Source: Ruminococcus sp. (lineage in GTDB: Bacteria; Bacillota; Clostridia; Oscillospirales; Ruminococcaceae). Taken from it: 13,086 nucleotides of DNA. Both the position numbers and the translations under genes were made by a program. This document shows positions 7,069 to 12,958 of this stretch, piece after piece (position 1 is the stretch's first letter; each line of letters starts with the position of its first letter). The notes under the pieces were generated by a model. It searched no databases and was not told the DNA's origin. It saw only the letters and a list, made by a program, of their open reading frames with translations. Location of the stretch: NCBI GenBank assembly GCA_017544125.1, contig JAFYET010000190.1:1-13086 (forward strand), in the 5' to 3' direction.

Positions 7069-7080
7069 AAAACGTTTGAG
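7069..7080. promoter_or_regulatory. Second AAACGTTTGA site, part of a dispersed direct repeat
   Basis: AAAACGTTTGAG repeats the core of the palindrome at 6869-6880. The similarity runs on for about 24 bases (6871-6894 against 7070-7093, 20 identical), both continuing into CCTTAA-ATTT. The centres are 199 bases apart. Confidence 0.4.
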
Positions 7081-7117
7081 TTCCTTAACATTTATTGTTA
7101 ATGTTATATGAATTAAA

Positions 7118-7154
7118 AAACAGGAGACGTGAGCAGCACTCACATCTCCTGTTT
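7118..7154 (-). terminator. Intrinsic terminator of the rubredoxin gene
   Basis: A 16-bp stem (7118-7133 with 7139-7154) and 5-base loop, followed on the minus strand by six T (plus-strand A at 7115-7120). One position is a G-U pair in the minus-strand RNA but a C-A mismatch in the plus-strand RNA, which fits use from the minus strand only. It starts 14 bases after the rubredoxin stop. Confidence 0.88.
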
Positions 7155-7168
7155 CTTTCAGGCTGTTA

Positions 7169-7327
7169 TTACTGAGCCTCAAACTGATCCTTGCCAACGC
7201 CGCACAGTTCGCAGGCAAAATCATCGGGCAGGTCTTCAAACTTGGTACCGGGGGCTATTCCCATATCGGGCGCACCCTTTTCCTCGTCATATTCCCAGCC
7301 GCAGACCGAGCAAGCATATACTGCCAT
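7169..7327 (-). CDS. Rubredoxin
   Basis: A 52-residue protein, exactly rubredoxin size, which I translated by hand. The iron-binding pairs are C6-x2-C9 ([11 protein letters not shown]) and C39-x2-C42 ([12 protein letters not shown]), with the conserved middle stretch [12 protein letters not shown] (26-37). It holds one Fe with four cysteines and carries single electrons in the cytoplasm, in anaerobes often for peroxide, superoxide or oxygen detoxification. GAGGTG lies 7 bases before the ATG. It has its own promoter and terminator, so it is monocistronic; no redox partner is encoded nearby. Confidence 0.96.
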   Translation of the reverse strand: MAVYACSVCGWEYDEEKGAPDMGIAPGTKFEDLPDDFACELCGVGKDQFEAQ

Positions 7328-7354
7328 TCTCCCACACCTCGCTTTCTTCTTTTA

Positions 7355-7360
7355 ATTATA
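7355..7360 (-). promoter_or_regulatory. -10 box of the rubredoxin promoter
   Basis: Minus-strand TATAAT 27 bases before the rubredoxin ATG, in an AT-rich stretch. The -35 position (TAAATT) is poor, so this is a tentative call. Confidence 0.45.
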
Positions 7361-7383
7361 GTATATATACTGATGTGAATTTA

Positions 7384-8031
7384 CTATATGAGCAGCTCTC
7401 TGAGCTCTGACACCGTATCTGCTATGACCTCTGCCCCGTGCTCTATGAGGAATTCCCTTCCCCTGAAGCCGTAGGAAACGCCTATACAGCCGATGCCGCT
7501 GTTTTTGGCGGTCATAACATCAACGTCCGAATCCCCTATATATATAGTATGCCCGGGGTCGGCACCAAGCGCCCTCATCACCTCGAGCACCGAGTCGGGG
7601 GCAGGCTTTTTTCTGATACCCTCACGCTCACCCACGCTTATATCAAAAAGCGAGCCGAAGTATTCCTCGCAAAGCGCCTTTACCGCATAGTCAGCTTTGT
7701 TTGACACAACTGCCGTGCGTATGCCATTTTCTCGAAGCTCAGCCACAAGCTCGGGTATGCCGTCATAGGGCTTTGTCTTATCCTTACAGTGCTTTGAGTA
7801 ATAGGCTGTGAACGCCTCGTGCGTCCTGACTATATCCTCCTCACTGACACCGTCGGGGGTGGCACGTTCTATGAGCTTTCTTATGCCGTTGCCCACAAAC
7901 AGCCTGACCTCGTCTCTGGTGCGCTGCGGGTAGCCCTGCGAAGCAAGCGCCGCATTCGCCGCATCAGCCAGGTCGTCAAGGGTATCAAGTATCGTTCCGT
8001 CTAAGTCAAATATCACACAATTATATTTCAT
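7384..8031 (-). CDS. HAD-family phosphatase (phosphoglycolate phosphatase-like)
   Basis: A 215-residue haloacid-dehalogenase hydrolase of the Gph/PgpH-like subfamily with a helical cap. Motif I is DLDGT (D9 nucleophile, D11), motif II is VVSNK (S110), motif III is the lysine in RKKPAP (K142) and motif IV is IGDSDVD (D167, D171). The cap domain lies at about 16-80. The substrate is uncertain: phosphoglycolate, nucleotide or sugar phosphates are all possible. The frame stays open upstream to 8226, but those 65 extra codons lie inside a small repeat element; the start at 8031 gives the normal HAD N-terminus and has GGAGAAG close upstream. It may once have followed the C39-like gene directly as an operon. 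Confidence 0.9.
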   Translation of the reverse strand: MKYNCVIFDLDGTILDTLDDLADAANAALASQGYPQRTRDEVRLFVGNGIRKLIERATPDGVSEEDIVRTHEAFTAYYSKHCKDKTKPYDGIPELVAELRENGIRTAVVSNKADYAVKALCEEYFGSLFDISVGEREGIRKKPAPDSVLEVMRALGADPGHTIYIGDSDVDVMTAKNSGIGCIGVSYGFRGREFLIEHGAEVIADTVSELRELLI

Positions 8032-8061
8032 GGTCTTCTCCGTTGGATGATTTTTTAATAT

Positions 8062-8227
8062 GGTAAATTGGAATTTGCAGCCGAATGAAGCGCCGGGCAA
8101 ACGAGAGAGTTTCCCTTTGCTGACAGAGCTCGGGCGGCAGCACCCGTCCCCGCAATCCCTTTTTGAGGAAAAGGGCTTGACCCTAAAACCTTTTTGTGTT
8201 TTTGTTCCTCCCGGCTTCCAATTCACC
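8062..8227. mobile_element. MITE-like element A with inverted ends
   Basis: About 166 bases with imperfect terminal inverted repeats: left GGTAAATTGGAA (8062-8073), right TTCCAATTCACC (8216-8227), matching at 11 of 12 positions. The core holds a hairpin, CCCTTTT/AAAAGGG (8157-8175), and GC-rich short pairs, and no gene. Its ends match those of a second element at 10446-10665 although the cores differ. It lies between the C39-like gene stop and the HAD gene start and abuts that stop codon. No clear target-site duplication was found, so mobility is inferred. Confidence 0.6.
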
Positions 8228-8884
8228 CTACAGCGCCTTTATCTTATCCTCCAGCACATAGGCAACTATCAGCCGCCTTGTGCCCATCATATCGCTTATG
8301 CTGTCAAACTGCTTTGCAGATGTTACGCTGTTATAGCGGTTATATACATATATCTTGCCGTATTTCTTCTCGAAGGCAACGGTATGCTGCCCTTTAAGAA
8401 AGAAAAGCATATCCTTGAAAGGGCTGCCTGTTTTCTCGGCTATCCAGAAGCCCAGCACGCCGCAGACCTTGTCGTTGTCAGCCAGATACTCGTCTGCCTG
8501 CGCCGCCGTGGTGAATGTCTTATAGGGGTAGGAATGAAAATCGTAGTAATACTTCACCTTTTTGGGCGAGGTGCCGAAATAGCCCGAGGGCAGCAGCTGG
8601 TGCATCTTATTGAGCTCAAATTCACGTATTATCTCAGGCAGCTGCGCTTCACGCCCTGTGAGCAGCATGGTGTTGGCAACTGCAATAAGCTCGCAGCCGC
8701 ACCACTCCAGCGAATGTGTGCCGTAGACGAGCTTTTTTATATGGTCGCCCCCCTGCCCGTGGAGCATCTTGCCCTCAAGCCCCACAAAAGCCGCCTTGTT
8801 CGCCTCATAATTGCGCTCGGCTCTCTCTATCCTGCCACGCCGCAGCCCTTTGTACTGCTCGGGCTTGGTTATCCACTTTTTCAT
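8228..8884 (-). CDS. Unknown protein, papain/C39-like cysteine-peptidase fold suspected
   Basis: A 218-residue protein I do not recognise by name. Residues 58-75 (HSLEWCGCELIAVANTML) look like the start of a papain/C39-like fold: a cysteine (C62 or C64) followed by a helix with ELIAVANTMLL. Further on come GQHTVAFEKKYGKIYVYNRYNS (165-186), where H167 and N182 or N185 could complete a Cys-His-Asn triad. GYFGTSPKK (101-109) sits between. The N-terminus (1-50) is basic and has no signal peptide or membrane span, so it should be cytoplasmic unless exported in another way. The ATG at 8884 has AAAGGA 9 bases upstream and a good promoter. A peptidase or transglutaminase-like role is inference; an inactive relative is equally possible. 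Confidence 0.72.
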   Translation of the reverse strand: MKKWITKPEQYKGLRRGRIERAERNYEANKAAFVGLEGKMLHGQGGDHIKKLVYGTHSLEWCGCELIAVANTMLLTGREAQLPEIIREFELNKMHQLLPSGYFGTSPKKVKYYYDFHSYPYKTFTTAAQADEYLADNDKVCGVLGFWIAEKTGSPFKDMLFFLKGQHTVAFEKKYGKIYVYNRYNSVTSAKQFDSISDMMGTRRLIVAYVLEDKIKAL

Positions 8885-8933
8885 AGGCGATTATCCTTTC
8901 AGATACAGGTCTTGCCATAGGTTTCTTTTCTCT

Positions 8934-8962
8934 ATTATATCACAGCAGGCGACAAAAATCAA
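8934..8962 (-). promoter_or_regulatory. SigA-type promoter of the C39-like gene
   Basis: Minus-strand TTGATT (8957-8962), 17-base spacer, TATAAT (8934-8939) with TGTGA before the -10. It is nearly the same arrangement as the CobW operon promoter and lies 50 bases before the ATG. Confidence 0.8.
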
Positions 8963-8974
8963 TCAGTTTCAAAG

Positions 8975-8991
8975 GTTACAGATTGGTTACA
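8975..8991 (-). promoter_or_regulatory. WalR-box-like tandem site
   Basis: The minus strand reads TGTAAC-CAATC-TGTAAC, an exact fit to the WalR consensus TGTWAH-N5-TGTWAH. It ends 12 bases upstream of the -35 box of the C39-like gene, about -48 to -64, a usual activator position, and is also in the shared upstream region of the NlpC/P60 gene. The overlapping palindrome GTTAC-AACA-GTAAC (8986-8999) is an alternative reading. Confidence 0.45.
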
Positions 8992-9012
8992 ACAGTAACA
9001 GATATATTACGA

Positions 9013-9051
9013 CATTTTTACCATATACTGGCATTTTTAACGTTATACTGC
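9013..9051. repeat. Tandem 19-20 base repeat upstream of the NlpC/P60 promoter
   Basis: CATTTTTACCATATACTGG (9013-9031) is followed at once by CATTTTTAACGTTATACTGC (9032-9051), the same unit with small changes and one inserted base. Each contains TATACT. Confidence 0.6.
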
Positions 9052-9055
9052 ACTA

Positions 9056-9069
9056 AATTTGTACAAATT
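9056..9069. promoter_or_regulatory. 14-bp perfect palindrome, possible operator
   Basis: AATTTGTACAAATT is a perfect palindrome 43 bases upstream of the -35 box of the NlpC/P60 gene. No regulator family is assigned. Confidence 0.35.
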
Positions 9070-9112
9070 CTTTAGTTATCTTGTCACTATCGAGGAAAAA
9101 TCCGCCAAAATG

Positions 9113-9141
9113 TTTACACAGCGGTTAAAATGTGTTATACT
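9113..9141 (+). promoter_or_regulatory. SigA-type promoter of the NlpC/P60 gene
   Basis: TTTACA (9113-9118), 17-base spacer, TATACT (9136-9141). Transcription would begin near 9148, downstream of the earlier in-frame ATGs at 9059 and 9110, which supports the start codon at 9233. The leader of about 85 bases can fold CCCCG near 9175 with CGGGG near 9197. Confidence 0.75.
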
Positions 9142-9232
9142 CGTTTATGTAAGAAAAAGAAACAAACACCGTTCCCCGGGCACATTTTCAGCGCTTCGGG
9201 GCAAAGAACAAAAGAGAGGATATGATATTTTT

Positions 9233-10378
9233 ATGAAAGAAAGAACGGTAGTCCGAACGTCGCTCTCGATAGCGACAGCATTAGTTATTTCATTATCGAC
9301 CATTACTTTTGCAAGCGCAGACAACAGCATAACGGGTGACACACCCACAGCAGCAGTCACCGCCTGCAAGAGCCACAGCTTCGGCACAGCTGTTATAACA
9401 AAGGCCGCCACGCTTAAAAGCGAGGGAGAGAGAAAATACACCTGCGCTGAGTGCGGAGCTGTTAAGACAGAATCAACAGCAAAGCTCATTGACATAAAGA
9501 ATGCCGTTATCACAAACGTATCGTCAAGATGCACCTACACCGGCAAGACGATACTGCCAAAGCCCGTTGTTACCATTGGCAGCAAGGAGCTTGTGCCGGG
9601 TAAAGATTACACAGTCACCTACGGCGCAAACCTAAAGCCCGGCAAGGGTCTTGTAGTAATAAGCGGCAAGGGTAGCTACGACGGCAGCGTTACAAAGACA
9701 TTCATCATACTCCCTGCAAAGGGCAATATAAGCAAGGTAACATCTTCAAAGGCAGCCACAGCCACTGTAAAGATAAAGAAAGTTACAGGCGCTGACGGTT
9801 ACAGGATAGCATACAGCAAGAACAAGAACTTCAAAAAAGGCACCGTCAAGTATGTTACAGTAAAGGCAAGCAAGCTCACCGCTACTATCAAAAAGCTGAC
9901 AGGCGGCAAGGTCTATTACTTCAAGGTGCAGGCTTACAAGACGGTAAGCGGCAAGAAGTTCTACGGCAAGTTCAGCAAGGTAAAGAAGATAAAGATAAAG
10001 CAGACCGCATCACAGCAACGTGCTGCAAAGATAAAGAAGGTATGTGACTACGGCGTTGCCAATGCAGGCGGTGCATATGTATACTGCGGCTCTTCATTCA
10101 GGGCGACCGACTGCTCAGGGCTCACAATGCAGTGCTTTGCGCAGGCAGGCATAAGCCTTCCCCACAACGCAGCCGCTCAGGCAGCCTACGGCAAGCCCGT
10201 AAGCTACAGCAATATGCAGGCAGGCGACCTTATAATCTGCTGCGGCTACGGTCATGCAGCGCTCTATATAGGCAACGGGAAGTTCGTTCACGCTTCCAAT
10301 CCCTCAAAGGGCATCACGATTGAGCCCGTAAGCCAGCTGCAATACTACGGCATAAACACTATAAGAAGACTTATATAA
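9233..10378 (+). CDS. Secreted NlpC/P60-family cell-wall peptidase with Ig-like and Fn3-like modules
   Basis: The frame opens at 9059, but the likely start is 9233: it begins a standard signal peptide (basic MKERTVVR, hydrophobic core, cleavage after ASA at about 29) and lies downstream of the promoter. The ribosome site AGAGAGGA is rather far, 12 bases. The 381-residue product has, after the signal: a zinc-ribbon-like cysteine module (C45, H48, C71, C74); an Ig-like/MBG-type module with YTGKTILPKPVVTIG and GKDYTVTYG (about 88-161); a Lys-rich fibronectin-III-like module with GADGYRIAYSKNKNF and KVYYFKVQAYKT (about 165-256); and an NlpC/P60 domain (about 262-381) with catalytic C294 in ATDCSGL, H341 in GHAALYIG and H353 in FVHAS. 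It should cut peptidoglycan stem peptides outside the cell. The basic modules probably hold it at the wall. Confidence 0.92.
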   Translation: MKERTVVRTSLSIATALVISLSTITFASADNSITGDTPTAAVTACKSHSFGTAVITKAATLKSEGERKYTCAECGAVKTESTAKLIDIKNAVITNVSSRCTYTGKTILPKPVVTIGSKELVPGKDYTVTYGANLKPGKGLVVISGKGSYDGSVTKTFIILPAKGNISKVTSSKAATATVKIKKVTGADGYRIAYSKNKNFKKGTVKYVTVKASKLTATIKKLTGGKVYYFKVQAYKTVSGKKFYGKFSKVKKIKIKQTASQQRAAKIKKVCDYGVANAGGAYVYCGSSFRATDCSGLTMQCFAQAGISLPHNAAAQAAYGKPVSYSNMQAGDLIICCGYGHAALYIGNGKFVHASNPSKGITIEPVSQLQYYGINTIRRLI

Positions 10379-10384
10379 AAATCA

Positions 10385-10423
10385 CAGAGGTATCACCTGC
10401 GGGCGGTACCTCTGATTGTTTTA
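10385..10423 (+). terminator. Intrinsic terminator of the NlpC/P60 gene
   Basis: CAGAGGTA (10385-10392) pairs with TACCTCTG (10407-10414) around a 14-base loop and is followed by ATTGTTTTATT. It begins 6 bases after the stop codon. Confidence 0.75.
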
Positions 10424-10445
10424 TTGATGTATGATGGAGTTGGAT

Positions 10446-10665
10446 AAATTGGAATTTGTAGAGCTTTGCACCGCTGGCGGAACCCCTCCACCACCGCCGC
10501 TCTGCGAGCGTCGGCGGTCCCCCTCCCCTTGGCAGGGGAGGCTTGTTGGTGCGGTTGAGGCGCATTTACTTTCCCTTAGCTGATGATTAAGCCTCCCCTG
10601 AAAGGGGAGGTGTCACCAATGCCCGTTGGGCATTGGTGACGGAGGGGTTCCACAACTTCCAATTT
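10446..10665. mobile_element. MITE-like element B, highly palindromic, related ends to element A
   Basis: About 220 bases. Terminal inverted repeats are AAATTGGAATTTGTAGA (10446-10462) and the complement of AAATTGGAAGTTGTGGA (10649-10665), 15 of 17 identical. A nested pair, GGAACCCCTCC (10479-10489) and GGAGGGGTTCC (10641-10651), is perfect. Inside are four hairpins: CCGCCG/CGGCGG (10494-10517), CCTCCCC/GGGGAGG (10522-10541), CCTCCCCT/AGGGGAGG (10592-10610) and CACCAATGCCC/GGGCATTGGTG (10614-10638). No gene is present. The CCTCCCC-rich core resembles repeats I remember from gut Firmicute genomes. It should fold strongly as DNA or RNA. No target duplication was evident. Confidence 0.75.
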
Positions 10666-10733
10666 GCCTTCCCTTTTCAACAGCGCTTTGTCAGGCGAAT
10701 AACCATAATGTAAATAACACAAATATGTTTATT

Positions 10734-10767
10734 TATTGCAATTTAACAAAATCTATTGCAATTTGAC
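10734..10767 (+). promoter_or_regulatory. Tandem TATTGCAATTTRAC sites over the EAL gene promoter
   Basis: TATTGCAATTTAAC (10734-10747) and TATTGCAATTTGAC (10754-10767) are 13 of 14 identical and exactly 20 bases apart, about two helical turns. The second copy contains the -35 box, so a bound regulator would compete with or contact RNA polymerase. Confidence 0.5.
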
Positions 10768-10784
10768 TCGGAATATGGTATAAT
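10756..10784 (+). promoter_or_regulatory. SigA-type promoter of the EAL gene
   Basis: TTGCAA (10756-10761), 17-base spacer, TATAAT (10779-10784) with TGG before it (extended -10). The -35 box is the same as that of the pilin promoter. The leader to the ATG is about 38 bases. Confidence 0.8.
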
Positions 10785-10828
10785 ATTTCAAATAGACCTG
10801 TTCGGTTTGAACGAAAGGAGGCGGAGAA

Positions 10829-12916
10829 ATGGACAGCACTGAGCTGCAGTTTCTGACGGAGTTTATAGAACAGATAAACAACGGCGCAGATATCAAAACA
10901 CTTATCGACAGATATTCGGAAATGCTTGAAAACTACGGCAGCAGAGAAGCACTCAGGCTGAAAGAAAGCATTCTCTGCCTTATACATGAGCTTGATGAGC
11001 TGAGAATGCGCGCGCAGGCTTCCCTCGCCGCCGCTGAGGACAGGCTCACCGGACAGGAAAAGCAGGAGCTTGCAAAGGTAAAGGGGCTTATGGACAACAA
11101 CCTCTTCACCTACTATTTCCAGCCGATAGTAAGGGCTGACAGCGGCGAGATCTATTCCTACGAGGCACTTATGCGCTCGGGGGATATACAGGGCATTACC
11201 CCCTTCCACATACTTAAATATGCGGCGTTTATGGACAGGCTCGCAGAGATAGAGCAGTATACATTCTCTAATATGCTGAGGTATATAAGCGAACACAGGG
11301 CGCTGTTTGCTGACAGACCCGTGTTTATAAACAGTATACCCAGCGTGCGCATACACCCCGAGGCAGAGCATGAGATAGAGCAGAAGTTAGCAGAGCTTTC
11401 GGATATAGTCGTGGTCGAGATGACCGAGCAGTCGGAGTTCTCCGACAAGGACCTTGAATATATAAAGGATAAGTTTTCACGCCTGGGCGTGCGCATAGCC
11501 ATAGATGACTACGGCACGGGCTATTCAAACATCAGCAACCTTTTAAGATACACCCCCAATTTCGTAAAGATCGACCGCTCGCTGCTGACGGGCATACAGG
11601 ATAACCCCAACAAAAAGCACTTTGTACGTGAGATAATAGACTTCTGCCACTCAAACGGCATCATGGCGCTTGCTGAGGGCGTTGAGAACCAGCAGGAGCT
11701 CAAAACTGTAATAATGCTCGGCGTTGACCTTTTGCAGGGCTATTACCTTGCGTACCCCTCGCCCGAGGTCATAGATGCGATACCCTACGATATACGCTCT
11801 GAGATACGTGTTTACCGTGAGGAAAGAGACCACGGCAGGCGGCTCAAGATGTATAACGCCTCATCGGGTGAGCGTGTTTCACTTGAAAAGCTGCTCAGGG
11901 AGGGCTACAGCCGCATAGTCATAGGCAGAGACTACACCACGGGCACCGTTACGGTGGCGGGTGCGCCTTACCTTGATACGAATATACACATCGAGGTTTC
12001 GGAGGGCTTCTGCGGAAGGGTCGAGATCAACAACGCACACCTTTCAAACGACGTTCACCGCCCCTGCATAGATATAAGCGACAAATGCCGCTGCACGCTG
12101 TTTATTGACGGCGACAACAGGCTTGAAAACAGCGGCATAAGAGTTCACGAGAGGGCAGAGTTGCGTGTCGAGGGCATGGGGCTTTTAGAGATATTCCTCG
12201 GCAATGCCGATTACTACGGCATAGGCAACGATATAACCTCACGCCACGGCAAGCTGCACTTTGAACACAATGCCCTTATCAGGGTGAAATCATCAAGCCA
12301 TTCGGGCGTATGCATAGGCTCGGGGCTGGGCGGTCCAATAGTTATACGCAGCGGCGAATACGACCTTGAAGCCCACGGCAACAACGGCGTGTGCTTAGGC
12401 GCTATCGACGGCGATGTTGATACTGACATTTATAACTGCGACTTCGGTGCAAGGGCAGCAGGTGCGTGCAGCTCGGTAATAGGGTCGTTGAACGGCAGCG
12501 CAAAGGTGCGCATATCGGCTTCGAGCATACGTGTTTACGGTTACAGCCGAAAGCTCGCAGCGATAGGGTCACTCAGAGGGGCTGCTGATGTCGGCTTTGA
12601 GAATGCAAGCATAAACATACACGCCAGCGGCACTGTTATGACAGCCTGCGGCTCGCTCTACAACGACTCATCGGTAAAGGTAGAGAGCTGCACCTTCCGT
12701 GCAAAGGGCGACGGTATGCAGGCGCTGCTGATAGGCGGTATAGAGGGCAGGAGCAGATTTGCGGTAACAAACGCCGATGTAGGTCTGGAGCTAACCTCGG
12801 AGCTTGGGGTATGCACCTATGCCGATGATGAGGATATAGTAATAAACGGCGGCAGCATAAATCTGGCATTTGAGGGCAAGCATTACGACAGAGTGATAAA
12901 CAAACGGCAATTATAA
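10829..12916 (+). CDS. EAL-domain c-di-GMP phosphodiesterase with repetitive beta-helix-like C-terminus
   Basis: A 695-residue cytoplasmic-looking protein with no signal peptide or membrane span. Residues 1-88 are helical with a likely coiled coil (about 40-86). The EAL domain (about 90-320) has the residues needed for c-di-GMP hydrolysis: EAL (E112), N168 in FINSIP, E197 in EMTE, D226/D227 in IDDYGTGYS, K247 in VKIDR, E283 in AEGVEN and Q303 in LLQGYYL. So it looks active. Residues about 365-685 are a long run of short beta-rich repeats, with recurring GVCIGSGLGG, GVCLGAIDG, SVIGSLNG, AAIGSLRG and LLIGGIEG about every 30-40 residues. This reads as a parallel beta-helix like the carbohydrate-binding Cthe_2159 type, by impression only. 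No GGDEF domain is present. AGGAGG lies 7 bases before the ATG; monocistronic. Confidence 0.92.
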   Translation: MDSTELQFLTEFIEQINNGADIKTLIDRYSEMLENYGSREALRLKESILCLIHELDELRMRAQASLAAAEDRLTGQEKQELAKVKGLMDNNLFTYYFQPIVRADSGEIYSYEALMRSGDIQGITPFHILKYAAFMDRLAEIEQYTFSNMLRYISEHRALFADRPVFINSIPSVRIHPEAEHEIEQKLAELSDIVVVEMTEQSEFSDKDLEYIKDKFSRLGVRIAIDDYGTGYSNISNLLRYTPNFVKIDRSLLTGIQDNPNKKHFVREIIDFCHSNGIMALAEGVENQQELKTVIMLGVDLLQGYYLAYPSPEVIDAIPYDIRSEIRVYREERDHGRRLKMYNASSGERVSLEKLLREGYSRIVIGRDYTTGTVTVAGAPYLDTNIHIEVSEGFCGRVEINNAHLSNDVHRPCIDISDKCRCTLFIDGDNRLENSGIRVHERAELRVEGMGLLEIFLGNADYYGIGNDITSRHGKLHFEHNALIRVKSSSHSGVCIGSGLGGPIVIRSGEYDLEAHGNNGVCLGAIDGDVDTDIYNCDFGARAAGACSSVIGSLNGSAKVRISASSIRVYGYSRKLAAIGSLRGAADVGFENASINIHASGTVMTACGSLYNDSSVKVESCTFRAKGDGMQALLIGGIEGRSRFAVTNADVGLELTSELGVCTYADDEDIVINGGSINLAFEGKHYDRVINKRQL

Positions 12917-12927
12917 TATATTAAACG

Positions 12928-12958
12928 AAACGGCAGGTCTTAGACCTGCTGTTTTTTT
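12928..12958 (+). terminator. Intrinsic terminator of the EAL gene
   Basis: GCAGGTC (12933-12939) pairs with GACCTGC (12943-12949) around loop TTA; the stem extends outward through a G-U pair to about 12 pairs. It is followed by seven T (12952-12958). Confidence 0.92.

Noticed and set aside
6909..7239. Two 60-codon minus-strand frames in the pilin-rubredoxin gap
   Set aside because: They have no ribosome site, no recognisable composition, and run through the rubredoxin terminator or antisense structures.
8032..8226. Upstream 65-codon extension of the HAD phosphatase
   Set aside because: It lies in repeat element A, has no HAD homology, and the start at 8031 gives the standard motif I spacing and a ribosome site.
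9148..9232. A c-di-AMP (ydaO/yuaA) riboswitch before the NlpC/P60 gene, a common arrangement in Firmicutes
   Set aside because: The predicted leader is only about 85 bases, shorter than that riboswitch, and I do not see its conserved blocks; only a small CCCCG/CGGGG hairpin is present.
9059..9232. Upstream 58-codon extension of the NlpC/P60 frame
   Set aside because: It begins before the predicted promoter and would bury the signal peptide inside the protein.
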